DNA from: Alphaproteobacteria bacterium
GTDB taxonomy: Bacteria > Pseudomonadota > Alphaproteobacteria > SMXS01
Direction: 5' to 3'
Assembly (NCBI GenBank): GCA_028284945.1
Contig: JANQQJ010000022.1
Coordinates: 1 to 46,043 of the forward strand
Length of the DNA: 46,043 nucleotides
The notes beneath the pieces are model-generated. The model was not told the origin of the DNA, made no database searches, and was given only the letters and a program-made list of their open reading frames with translations. Both the position numbers and the translations under genes were made by a program. How positions within the stretch are numbered: the first letter of the stretch is position 1; the number at the start of each line of letters is the position of its first letter. This document shows positions 31,918-40,258 of this stretch, piece after piece.

Positions 31918-33231
31918 TCAGGCCGAATTTGCACATCCGTGTCGGATGTACGCGTCAAGGCAGTCATGAAACTGCTGTACCCGGCTTTCCTGCCCTGTGA
32001 GATAGGCACCCGCAAACCCTCGCGATTGGAATCCCAGTTGTTGGCCTGTGGCAACCCGCAGGTCCTGATCGGGGATGTAGCCCAGTGATCCTTCACCGAA
32101 GGTAACGACCGTCTTTTCGACCTCTTCGATAGCGACATCCTCACCCAATTCGTTCGGCACGCGGGCTTTTCCGTCGCCGGGTGCCACCAGCCGCCAATTC
32201 TCATAGATGCACTTGTTAGGGTCGGTCGGGTGCGGTTCGGCGCGTTGCAAGCCGACGACCGTTGCCTGCGCTGTAATCGTCGTTCCGGGAAAAAGGTTAA
32301 AGTGGAATGGGTCTGTCAGCTGCTCATCGAGGAGCTTGGGAAAGTAGGTGTACTTTCTGCCGGGGCCAAGGTTGCGTTTCTGCTGTTGCAGCGCTTCGCG
32401 CGCATCACCGGCATGGCCGTCGAAGTCACGCGGGTTCATGTCCCATTCTTCCAGTTCCGCGGCCAAGGCCGGGTTCACCTGATCGGGTTCATCGTCCCGC
32501 TGCGAGGGCAGGGCGCCTTTCATGCGCATCAAGTTATGGCCGGTGTCGAACAACTCGAACACCGTATTTTTGTAATCGTCGTCGAAGAACTCGCTGAGCT
32601 CCGGATGCGTCGTTGGTAGGTGGTAGGATTCACAGAAATTGTCGTGAATTGATTTCCAGTTACATGGCACCTCGGAGACCAGGTAGGAAATCCGGACCAT
32701 ATGCTCCATCTCGTACCCGTCGAGCAGGGTTTTGACCTCGCCCAGAAAGCCGTCGAGGCTCTCGCAGTCCAGGTCCATATTGTACCAGATGAAACCGCCC
32801 CAAATGTCGCATCGGACCTCAGGCAGGTTCAGCACGCCGCACGGGTTGCCTTGGGGGAAGTCATCTGCATCCTGCACATAGGTTAGTACGCCATCCAAAC
32901 TGAATTGCCAGCCGTGGTACGAGCAGGTGAAAAGGTCGGTCGCTCCTTCTTCGCCATAGACCAGCCGGTTGCCCCGATGGGTGCAGACATTATGAAATGC
33001 GCGGACTGATCCATCTTCCTGCCGCACCATCAGGATGGAATCCCGGCCGAGCTGATGGGTGATGTAGTCGCCGGCTTCCGGAATTTCCGAGAGGCGTCCG
33101 CCAATGTTCCAGACCTTGGCCCAGACATAATCGGCTTCCTGTTGCATAAAATCGGTGGAGATATACCGGTCGCGTGTGATCGCCGCATGCGGTGCCGATG
33201 AAGGGTAGTCTTCGATTCTCTGTGTCGACAT
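31918..33231 (-). CDS. Rieske aromatic ring-hydroxylating oxygenase, alpha subunit (copy 3)
   Basis: 437 residues. Cluster ligands C83, H85, C103 and H106 (NVCTHRGNRL, then CSYHGWQF); catalytic-iron histidines H204 and H209 in NFCESYHLPTTHP. It shares ITRDRYISTDFMQ and the QESRVQQFHDCLDAYI end with copy 2. It lies 19 bases downstream of the NTF2-like gene, which could supply a beta-type subunit, the only one of the three copies with such a neighbour. The final stop UGA is not followed by a family-conserved extension, so it is read as a true stop. Confidence 0.92.
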   Translation of the reverse strand: MSTQRIEDYPSSAPHAAITRDRYISTDFMQQEADYVWAKVWNIGGRLSEIPEAGDYITHQLGRDSILMVRQEDGSVRAFHNVCTHRGNRLVYGEEGATDLFTCSYHGWQFSLDGVLTYVQDADDFPQGNPCGVLNLPEVRCDIWGGFIWYNMDLDCESLDGFLGEVKTLLDGYEMEHMVRISYLVSEVPCNWKSIHDNFCESYHLPTTHPELSEFFDDDYKNTVFELFDTGHNLMRMKGALPSQRDDEPDQVNPALAAELEEWDMNPRDFDGHAGDAREALQQQKRNLGPGRKYTYFPKLLDEQLTDPFHFNLFPGTTITAQATVVGLQRAEPHPTDPNKCIYENWRLVAPGDGKARVPNELGEDVAIEEVEKTVVTFGEGSLGYIPDQDLRVATGQQLGFQSRGFAGAYLTGQESRVQQFHDCLDAYIRHGCANSA

Positions 33232-33250
33232 GGTTCAGGTCCCTGGCGGC

Positions 33251-33664
33251 TTAAAAACTGTGCAGGGGATAGTATACCCGCTCAGCAAACAGCCACAGGC
33301 CCTCCTGCTTGACGTATTTGTCTTCATACCGGCCAGTGGCTTGGGTGACGTTGCCGTCCAGTTTGTGCGCCACCTCGTGATTATAGGCACGGCCGGTTCC
33401 GTGATCGCCCTGAATGTCCACGGCGCCCAAAGTCTGGGTCATGAAGTTGAGGGTGAAATTCTCCATTGCGGCGGACCACGCTGCGATGATGGCCTCGCGT
33501 CCTTTCAGGTTCTGCAGGCCCGGAAATTCGGGCACGTGCCAAGTGCTGTCTTCGGCCCAGGTTTTACCCCAGTCCTCAGCACTGCGGCGCGAGACGGCAT
33601 CGGCATAAGCCGCGACCAGTTCGTGAATCGCCAGCCTGTCGTCGGTTGGTCCGGTGAAGGCCAA
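33251..33664 (-). CDS. NTF2/SnoaL-like protein, possible Rieske beta-type subunit
   Basis: 137 residues from a TTG at 33664, chosen because AAGGGAGAG lies about 8 bases upstream and because the ATG at 33715 would run through the terminator hairpin at 33689-33711. A cone-shaped alpha+beta fold is indicated by DDRLAIHELVAAYADAVSRR, WAEDSTWHVPEF and LKGREAIIAAW, the usual SnoaL-like order. Members are dehydratases, isomerases or the beta subunits of ring-hydroxylating dioxygenases. Immediately upstream of Rieske copy 3, so the two probably act together. Confidence 0.8.
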   Translation of the reverse strand: MAFTGPTDDRLAIHELVAAYADAVSRRSAEDWGKTWAEDSTWHVPEFPGLQNLKGREAIIAAWSAAMENFTLNFMTQTLGAVDIQGDHGTGRAYNHEVAHKLDGNVTQATGRYEDKYVKQEGLWLFAERVYYPLHSF

Positions 33665-33688
33665 ATCAATCTCTCCCTTAAATGAAAA

Positions 33689-33711
33689 CGGGCGGGCCAA
33701 AGGCCCGCCCG
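33689..33711 (-). terminator. intrinsic terminator after TonB receptor 2
   Basis: A 10-base-pair stem, CGGGCGGGCC paired with GGCCCGCCCG, with a 3-base loop. On the minus strand it is followed by TTTTCATTT. It lies 32 bases after the receptor's stop and separates it from the NTF2-Rieske genes. Confidence 0.85.
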
Positions 33712-33742
33712 TCAACGTCTTCAGTTGCGAACAAATTCCGTC

Positions 33743-36250
33743 CTAGAAACGGAAGCTCAGCTCGAACTCAATCGTGCGTGGATTGAGTGGTGTGCCGGAA
33801 CGGTCAGCATTGAACGCGTTTGGCAGGCCCTGGTTGCCACCCGTGCTGGGCACATCGACCAGCCGGTTCAGCACGTATTTGTCGGTCAGGTTCCGGCCGA
33901 TGATCGAGAACTGCCAGGTGCCATCGGCATCGCCAACCCGGATCACCGCATCAAGCCAGACATAGCCCTTCTGGAACCGGTCCTGGATGAACGAGTTCGG
34001 TAGGTACTTCGACTTGAAGCGCATGTTGGCGCCAATGCCGAATTCCAACCCATTGCCAAACGGACGAACATAGTCAAAGCCGATGTTCCCGCTCCATTTC
34101 GGCGCCAGGTCTCTGCGGCCACCGCTTAGGTCCTGGTTCTGAAGCGCTAGCGTCGGATCAAAAACACAGCCTTGAGACGGCATTTGGCCAGCAAAACAAG
34201 GTGCCGTGAACTGCGTGTACTTGGCATCGTTATAGGCCAGTGACCCATTAAGGACGAGGCCTTGGACACCTTCCGGTTCCCAGGTGGCCTGCAGCTCGAC
34301 ACCCTTGGTCTTCGCGCCACCGGCGTTGAACGTCCGGAAGGCAAAGGTCGTGGCGTTGAAGAAGTTCAGCTGCAAGTCATTGTATTTGTAATAGAAGAAG
34401 TCCAGCTCGATATTGAGCGCACCACCTGCCAGGTCGGCTTTCACACCGCCTTCAAAGCCTTCCACACTTTCCGGATTATAGGTGATGTCGCCAATCGGAT
34501 CGGCATTGAGCGTACTGTCAATGGACCCGTTGTCGAAACCGCCGGACTTGAAGCCCTGCTTGTAGGCGATATAGAGTGTCGTGTTGTCGTTCGGCTGCCA
34601 GCGCAGGGTGACTTCGGGAACGAAGTCATCGAACGAACTGTCATCAGCCAGGATGCGTCCCTCAACAAACAGCGGTGCAGGACCGTCATTCGGGCCGAAG
34701 GTAAAGTCAGGACCCGTACGGCCACGGAAGAACGGGTTCACATAAGGCTGCGTGAAGAAAGAGTCCTTCTTTTCATGGATATAGCGGGCACCCGCAGTTA
34801 GCTGAAGCTGATCGACGATATCCCAGATAATTTCGCCGTAGACTGACAGTGTTTCGCCATCGGTCTGGGAAACCTTGTCATAAGCGATGAACTCATCAGC
34901 CGGGTCCGTCACTGCCGTGTTCTGCGCGCCGGCAAATATCACTTCCTGGCGCCAGTCGCGTTTGGTGTCCTGATAGTAGAAGCCTAGAACGCCATTGATG
35001 GGACCGTCGAAGTTGGAGGCAGCGCGCACTTCAGCAGAAAACGCGTCAAAGGTGCTGAACTCGGTTGCCATAACCGACGTCAGGCCACCGCCATCAGCAT
35101 CGATGATCCAGCCAACCCGTTGTTCATGGTAGTTCAGAATGGCCTGTACATTGACGTCGCCGATGTCCCAATCGATGTCACCCGTGATGCTATAGGACTT
35201 ATAGGACTCACCCAGTTCGCCGCCAAACCGGCCGCCATCAGGCGTGGTCGCGGCCAGGTCCGGCGGAAGCGGGTTCTGACCGGCTGCCCGGTCGGTCATG
35301 CACTCATTGGCTGGCGATGACACGTCAATCGGAAACTGATTGGGCGGTGCCGACGGTGCCGGGCTGGTCATGTGAGGCAGGCCGTTCAACGCCGTACAGT
35401 CTTGCCGTTCGGCGATGTTGTTGTTGTTGACCGTGGAATCCGCATAAGACGCCTTCAGCCGAAAGGTCAGGTTGTCACTCGGCGTGCCCTTAATCGTGAA
35501 GCGGCCAAACAGAAATTCTTCTCCTGGGCCAAACCCGGATCTGGGCGCTGGATTATCAAGCTGCGAGACAATGCCCGTTGCCTGATCGATCACCGTATAT
35601 GTGGTTGCCCCGGCAGTGTTGCGGATATAGCCCTGGTTCATGTCACTGGCGGCCAGAGCAAGCCTGACGCCCCATTTCTCGTTGATGGGTGTCGAGAAGA
35701 CCAATTCTCCGGCAATTTCCTGGGCTTCGATTTCGTAGCCCAGCTTGCCGATGATTTCCAGCTCGTCACCGGGATCGTTCGACCGCAGGGAAATAACGCC
35801 TGCTGTTGCGTTCTTGCCGAAGTAGAGCGCTTGGGGGCCACGCAGAATGGCAACTTGGTTGGTGTCAATCAGCCCTTCAAAGATCGCACGCGACTGGGTG
35901 AAGTACACACCGTCCAAAATAAGTGCGACCGACGACTCGATGCCGATGGTCTGCGCGCTGGACGAAATACCGCGCAAGCTGATCTGAACGCCGGCCCCGC
36001 TCGAGTTTCGGGCGATTTCCATGCCCGGCGTAAAGGACGCCACGTCGCGCATATCCTTAAAGCCATACCGGTCCAGCACATCTTCATTCATGGCTGTAAT
36101 CGCAACAGGAATGTCACGTACTTCCTGCTCAACGCCACGAGCCTGCACTCTGATCTCGTCGTCGACAGCAAGTCCCGGTGCGGTCCAGGCGAATGTCGCT
36201 GCTGCGAAAGCGGCACTGGCTACCGCTCCCTTCTTTAAGTCTCTCAGCAT
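33743..36250 (-). CDS. TonB-dependent outer-membrane receptor (copy 2)
   Basis: 835 residues. Signal peptide MLRDLKKGAVASAAFAAATF followed by cleavage near APGLAVDD. The plug domain shows EQEVRDIPVAITAMNEDVL, RDVASFTPGMEIAR, SLRGISS and ILRGPQALYFGKNATAGVIS. The barrel is long and ends in Phe (IEFELSFRF). The plug order and wording parallel copy 1 (8037-10661), but the barrel sequences differ, suggesting a different ligand. GAGGGG precedes the ATG. It has its own terminator and an upstream palindrome at 36343-36360. It lies upstream of the NTF2/Rieske genes, consistent with import of their substrate. Confidence 0.92.
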   Translation of the reverse strand: MLRDLKKGAVASAAFAAATFAWTAPGLAVDDEIRVQARGVEQEVRDIPVAITAMNEDVLDRYGFKDMRDVASFTPGMEIARNSSGAGVQISLRGISSSAQTIGIESSVALILDGVYFTQSRAIFEGLIDTNQVAILRGPQALYFGKNATAGVISLRSNDPGDELEIIGKLGYEIEAQEIAGELVFSTPINEKWGVRLALAASDMNQGYIRNTAGATTYTVIDQATGIVSQLDNPAPRSGFGPGEEFLFGRFTIKGTPSDNLTFRLKASYADSTVNNNNIAERQDCTALNGLPHMTSPAPSAPPNQFPIDVSSPANECMTDRAAGQNPLPPDLAATTPDGGRFGGELGESYKSYSITGDIDWDIGDVNVQAILNYHEQRVGWIIDADGGGLTSVMATEFSTFDAFSAEVRAASNFDGPINGVLGFYYQDTKRDWRQEVIFAGAQNTAVTDPADEFIAYDKVSQTDGETLSVYGEIIWDIVDQLQLTAGARYIHEKKDSFFTQPYVNPFFRGRTGPDFTFGPNDGPAPLFVEGRILADDSSFDDFVPEVTLRWQPNDNTTLYIAYKQGFKSGGFDNGSIDSTLNADPIGDITYNPESVEGFEGGVKADLAGGALNIELDFFYYKYNDLQLNFFNATTFAFRTFNAGGAKTKGVELQATWEPEGVQGLVLNGSLAYNDAKYTQFTAPCFAGQMPSQGCVFDPTLALQNQDLSGGRRDLAPKWSGNIGFDYVRPFGNGLEFGIGANMRFKSKYLPNSFIQDRFQKGYVWLDAVIRVGDADGTWQFSIIGRNLTDKYVLNRLVDVPSTGGNQGLPNAFNADRSGTPLNPRTIEFELSFRF

Positions 36251-36732
36251 CTTGTTTTTCCCCTCAGATTAACAATTAGCGGTACTCAGGTTGCCGGCTT
36301 TGCCCCTGCAATCAGCCGATCTGAACTTTTTTCCTCTTTATCGATGTGCAATTGCACATCAAATTTTCGCGTTTTTTTGGAAGGGGTTGGTCATGAATAC
36401 AATGTCCGGCCACCCACGCACCCGCGGACGATTGGCACACAGCATCATTGGCTTTGGTCCCTCCCGGTTTGGGTCTTTCTATGCAGCTGTTACCAGATCT
36501 TGTCGTCCCCAAAGGAATCGCCTGATTTTCAACTGCAGCAGGGTTCGCACCTGTAGAAACCTGCAAGCATGAAGGTATGCCAATCGATAGAGTCGGTCAA
36601 TTGGGTCGATCACCGGATGGGCCGAGGCCGTGTTGATTTGAGGAAAGTGTTGCTTTTTGGGTGCACTGCGCGTTAAGCGGCAAAGAAAGCGCCAGCAATT
36701 AACGCGATACAGGACCTGGCCGAATGAAATGT
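36251..36732. other. 482-base intergenic region
   Basis: Between the TonB receptor 2 start and the end of the selenoprotein operon. It holds the 18-base palindrome described separately. A reading frame of 59 codons at 36393-36572 on the plus strand has GGAAGGGG before its ATG, but its Arg/Ser-rich product has no recognisable fold or family. I do not support it as a gene. Nothing else was recognised. No convincing terminator for the selenoprotein operon was found here. Confidence 0.4.
36343..36360. promoter_or_regulatory. 18-base perfect palindrome upstream of TonB receptor 2
   Basis: GATGTGCAATTGCACATC is a perfect 9+9 palindrome, about 92 bases upstream of the receptor's ATG, flanked by A/T-rich sequence. 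Symmetry and place suggest an operator for a dimeric regulator. It shares TGCA half-elements with the boxes upstream of TonB receptor 1, but the two palindromes are not the same. Confidence 0.45.
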
Positions 36733-37953
36733 CTATCTCGGTTGCCGGTGGCTTTCCGTATAGGGAACGATCAACATCTTGCCGGTGATGGAGACCATCT
36801 GGTTTTCGTTCTCTGACAAGGTCGCACGCAACCGGAGCAGCATGTCGCCACCCAGGGTTTGCGACCAGAACCAGTCGGCTATTTCATTGCTTGAAGGATC
36901 GGACCCGTTCCGCCCGGGTTGGGCCGTCGCCGCTTCTGAGTAATAGGCTTTGAAATCATCGCAGGCCAGACGCAGTTGCGTTGGCAGATCGTTCTCTTCC
37001 GGACCGGCGTCCGGCGTCTCGCCGCGGGCCCACGCGGACAGGTAACGGACCAGGTCTTCGATCTCCAATTGGCTTGTGCCGACCGCCGTACGCCCTCGGC
37101 GATCTACTGCGAGGTCGTACCAGGAGCGCAGCGCCTCGATTTCATCCAGCAGCGCAGAATCCTGATCGCGTTCGGCTTCCGGCGCGGGCAGGTTGATCGG
37201 GCAGACCCAGCCTTCATCGTCTTCGCTTGACGATGCCGGTGCATCGTCAGGGAAATCTTCAAGGATCGGGCCATCCGTCCGCTCAAGCAGATCAAGAGCG
37301 CTGCGCAACACGCCGGTTTGGAAGGCTGTATCCTCAGGCGCGCCAAGCGGGCGGCCCAGCTCGAAGGGCACCCATAGAGCCCTTGGTGGCTTGACCTTCT
37401 CGGTATGCAATCGCACCAGGCTGATCCCGACGGTCGGGATACCAGCCGCTTCAAAATAATGACTGAGCCCGCCAACGGCGCGCGTGCAGAATGGTCAGAC
37501 GGGGGTTAGCAGCACCGCGTCGACGGCATCCTGTTTGAGCAATCCGGCGATCTGATCGGCGGCATCCTTCATAGTCAGCGGATCGGATGCGCCCATGAAC
37601 GAGTAATGGAATTCCGCCACGGAGCCGATCACACCCTCCGCAGCGAGCTCGTTCAACCGGTCCAGAGGGAACACCACATTGGTGTCCTGCTGAAACCCGG
37701 TGCGGTCGAAATTGGTCGATAGATGGCTGATCTGCACTGATCCTGCTGCGTCGCTGGGGATCACCCGGTAATCGGCGGCGCCAAAGCCGAATGGGCGGTC
37801 GCCGGGCCGTTGAAGCCCCGCTGTAGTGACTATGGCGACACGGCGCTCGGACAGCGGCGGGCCCTTTGCCAGCGGCGTATCGGGAAATTCTGGTATCTCC
37901 AGATGCTCCAGATGTTCCCGCAGAGTCTCGTCCATGTCCTCCATGCGTGCCAT
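36733..37953 (-). CDS. PrdB/GrdB-like selenoprotein (glycine/proline reductase selenoprotein B family)
   Basis: 406 residues when the in-frame UGA at 37497-37495 is read as selenocysteine (Sec153). Upstream and downstream halves are in one frame, and both match the family. Before the UGA: VAIVTTAGLQ, NVVFPLDRLNELAAEGVIG and DAVLLTPV. After it: PFCTRAVGGLSHYFEAAGIP, then PTVGISLVRLHTEKVKPPRA and LWVPFELGRPLGAP. In D-proline reductase PrdB the same place reads LLTPG-U-x-x-C, so U-P-F-C is the redox centre. The C-terminal half is a lineage-specific, acidic extension. It lies 14 bases after the UGSC gene and is the last gene of the operon. Substrate unknown; no pyruvoyl proprotein (PrdA/GrdE) is present. 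Confidence 0.88.
37470..37480 (-). promoter_or_regulatory. candidate bacterial SECIS of the PrdB-like gene
   Basis: CGCC-GTT-GGCG forms a 4-base-pair stem with a GUU triloop, extendable by two pairs past a G-G mismatch. The loop begins 19 bases after the UGA, in the usual distance range for bacterial SECIS elements, and has G as its first loop base. The same GUU triloop is found after the UGSC and selD UGA codons. Confidence 0.6.
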
Positions 37954-37967
37954 GCGTTCGCCCGTTC

Positions 37968-38486
37968 CTACTTTGTTAGCGCGTCGAGAATGGACTGTAC
38001 CGCGTCATCGGCCTTTTGACGCATTTCGTCGTCCGTTGCGTCCTGAATCGGATGATCGACGAAGACGGCCTTGGCCGTTTTCATGCCAAGCGCTGTTGCT
38101 TGCACATCGGCGGCGTCGACAAACTCTTCAGAGGCGACGGAAACGGAGGGGATGCCCTGGATTTCGAACCATACAGTGTCGTGCAAACTGCACGTCGTGC
38201 ATGAGCCTCAATCAGCCAGCGCCTCCACGACGAAATCGCATTCGTCCTTGATTTGGAGGCGCAGATCGTCCGGGCAGGGCTTGGTGAAGGTCGGTTTGGT
38301 ATAGCGTCTGATCTCAACGCCAGGCAGCTTGGTCTGCAGCTGCTCATCAAGCCTGTCGAGGAAGACGTCGCCGCGCGGCTTACGGATGTCTAGCAGGCCG
38401 ACGATGCCGGAGACCTCGCCGCTGCGCGGCGTCAATTGCCGCTCCACGGGTACCCGCTCATCCGTCGGGTCCAGAATTGTTGTCAT
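37968..38486 (-). CDS. UGSC-family selenoprotein
   Basis: 172 residues when the UGA at 38210-38208 is read as selenocysteine (Sec93). The N-terminal half ends FVVEALAD, then U-G-S-C-T-T-C, then SLHDTVWFEIQGIPSVSV and ASEEFVDAADVQATALGM. U-G-S-C is the naming motif of this family; homologs with CGSC exist. C96 should form a selenenylsulfide with Sec93, and C99 is an additional thiol. GGAGAG before the ATG is strong. It sits between the thioredoxin-fusion gene (28 bases upstream) and the PrdB-like gene (14 bases downstream). Function of the family is not established; a thiol/selenol redox role is inferred. Confidence 0.9.
38180..38194 (-). promoter_or_regulatory. candidate bacterial SECIS of the UGSC gene
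   Basis: CGTGCA-GTT-TGCACG is a perfect 6-base-pair stem with a GUU triloop, the loop starting 20 bases after the UGA. An alternative TGCAC-GAC-GTGCA hairpin overlaps it. Position and loop agree with the candidates in the other two selenoprotein genes. Confidence 0.65.
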
Positions 38487-38514
38487 AGGACTCTCCTATT
38501 CATTCGGCGCAAGC

Positions 38515-40107
38515 TTAACCGTCTTCGATCTTTCTGGAAACAGGCATCGAGCCGATCTCGCCGCTGGCCCAGCCGTGAAACGCGCCGGAGAATTTGCCGG
38601 CGTCCGATCCGGCCACGACAATATGGACGAAATCCTCACTGGCAAATTTCGGCGCCATGCGGTCCAGCTTCTCTGCAGCCATGGTGTCCGCGACCTCCTG
38701 CTTGAGCCCGACTCCGGAATTTTCATCGGCGATCAGCTCCCGCAAAGGCCGGGCGGTGACCGCTTGGATCTGGCGCCGCAGATCCGCCTTGGAATAGTTG
38801 CCCCGGCTCAGCGTATCGACGTGCTCTGGACACACTACCAGCAACGTGTCGATGCCCACCCGGTGGGCCTTTGGGTGAAACACGCTTTCCAGAGACATCG
38901 CCATGGAGCCTGCGATCTGGCTGGCCTCGCGCGAATCCTGGTCCACGATCAATGTCGGGCCGCTGGTCATGGCAAAGACGGTGAGTACTGAATCCTCGGG
39001 CTCGAACCCCCGCTCCACGTGTAACGGGTCCCAATTGCTGCGCTCCTCCCATTCGGGAAAGCACATGGTGAACTTCATCGGATTGCCGAGGGTCGATCGC
39101 TCGGTGCCGCCGGGTTCAGCACCACCGACATTGCGGACGATCAGCCGCAGGGCCCTGCCCATGGTTGCATTGGCGCGGTTGCCCTGACCCAGCGCGCCCA
39201 GCTTCATATTCATATCCAGCTTGTGGCGGATCGGCCCGTTGATCACCATCACCGGGGCGGCCCCCATCGTGGTGGCCATCACCCCATGGATATTGAATTC
39301 GTCTGTGCAGATCGCCTCGATTCCGGCGATCAGCACCGGCATATATTCAGGTTTACAGCCGGCCATAACCGCATTGATGGCGATCTTTTCTACCGTTACG
39401 TCGCCCATATTGGGCGGCATCTGGGCGACGATGTCCTGCGCGTCGCGTTTGGTGCCACTGAGCATCCGGATCACCCGCTCCGGCGTGGGCGGGACGACCG
39501 GCAGGCCATCGGTAAAACCCTGGTCGAACATGAACTCGAACTCGTCGTCCGCAGGGGCAATGTCGATGGAGCGGGCCCGCAGGGGGCTGTTCGAGGCCTC
39601 GGCCCGCAGCCGGTCGGCGATCACCGGGTCGACGGAGAGGGAGCCACAGCCCGGCCGCCATTCGGGTAGCGACGGCCAGTCGACAACGGCAGGGGCGCTG
39701 CCGGTCACTTTGCTAATTTCCGCATCCAGTGCCTGCCACTCATCGCGGACAAAGCCGATCACCTCGCCGATCATCTCGCCTTTGGAATTGGCCCAGTAGA
39801 GCGTGGGCACCGTATCGATGTCGTATTCAAAGGCGACCTTGAGCGCCGAGTCGTCGAGGATCGGCCCGGCAAGGTTGTGCACCTCAGCCAGTTTTTCATT
39901 GCCCTCGATGGTTTGACCCGCGACGAAGAAATCCACCGTGTCTCCATAAGCTTTGAAGAGCGCATCGATCACCGGCATCGCCACATTACAGGTCGGGCAA
40001 TCTTCCTTGACGAAAGCGATCAGCGCATGGCGGCCACTGGGAAAGCGATGTTCGTTGCCGGTTGGATCGGCGAGCGTGAAAGCGGGTAGGGTTCGGTTGT
40101 CGGTCAT
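38515..40107 (-). CDS. thioredoxin-like domain fused to a large uncharacterised domain
   Basis: 530 residues. Residues 1-130 are a thioredoxin/peroxiredoxin-like domain: ALIAFVKEDCPTCNVAMPV with C37-x-x-C40 at the helix start, and the cis-Pro region DTVPTLYW. Residues 150-530 form a domain I recognise as conserved but cannot name: RPGCGSLSVD, GFTDGLPVVPPTPERV, VTVEKIAINAVMAGCKPEYM, FNIHGVMATTMGAAPVMVIN and GRALRLIVRNVGG. First gene of the operon with the two selenoproteins, so the CPTC pair could re-reduce them. No signal peptide. A weak Shine-Dalgarno (GGAAC) precedes the ATG. Confidence 0.82.
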   Translation of the reverse strand: MTDNRTLPAFTLADPTGNEHRFPSGRHALIAFVKEDCPTCNVAMPVIDALFKAYGDTVDFFVAGQTIEGNEKLAEVHNLAGPILDDSALKVAFEYDIDTVPTLYWANSKGEMIGEVIGFVRDEWQALDAEISKVTGSAPAVVDWPSLPEWRPGCGSLSVDPVIADRLRAEASNSPLRARSIDIAPADDEFEFMFDQGFTDGLPVVPPTPERVIRMLSGTKRDAQDIVAQMPPNMGDVTVEKIAINAVMAGCKPEYMPVLIAGIEAICTDEFNIHGVMATTMGAAPVMVINGPIRHKLDMNMKLGALGQGNRANATMGRALRLIVRNVGGAEPGGTERSTLGNPMKFTMCFPEWEERSNWDPLHVERGFEPEDSVLTVFAMTSGPTLIVDQDSREASQIAGSMAMSLESVFHPKAHRVGIDTLLVVCPEHVDTLSRGNYSKADLRRQIQAVTARPLRELIADENSGVGLKQEVADTMAAEKLDRMAPKFASEDFVHIVVAGSDAGKFSGAFHGWASGEIGSMPVSRKIEDG

Positions 40108-40197
40108 AGTTCCAGTTTCCCCGTCTTTTTGGCCCGCCTACGTTTCACTTCGGCGCGGCATCCTCTTCGCACGCTCCGGCTCGTCACGCCGAAGCTA

Positions 40198-40218
40198 GAT
40201 TTTGGCTTTGCCAAAATC
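40198..40218 (-). terminator. hairpin downstream of tRNA-Sec
   Basis: GATTTTGGC-TTT-GCCAAAATC is a perfect 9-base-pair stem with a 3-base loop, 41 bases after the tRNA 3' end. It has no external U-tract, although the stem itself is A/U-rich. It may end the tRNA transcript or only mark a processing site. Confidence 0.4.
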
Positions 40219-40258
40219 AGCGACCCGCTGCGCCAGCGCCTGCGCGGCGAGAGGCGGA

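Noticed and set aside
31918-31920. UGA at the end of Rieske copy 3 considered as another selenocysteine codon
   Set aside because: The protein already has its full family length, and the sequence after the UGA shows no family extension or Cys/Sec redox motif.
36393-36572. Possible 59-residue gene in the gap before the selenoprotein operon
   Set aside because: A Shine-Dalgarno-like GGAAGGGG is present, but the Arg/Ser-rich product has no recognisable feature and the evidence is too weak.
37417-37497. Stop codon separating two reading frames could mean a pseudogene or sequencing error
   Set aside because: The frame is unchanged across the UGA, the joined protein matches PrdB-type motifs exactly at the Sec position, a SECIS-like hairpin follows, and the full selenocysteine machinery is adjacent.
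38187-38210. UGA in the UGSC gene read as a true stop giving a 92-residue protein
   Set aside because: The UGA is at the U of the UGSC motif, and the sequence after it continues the family in the same frame.
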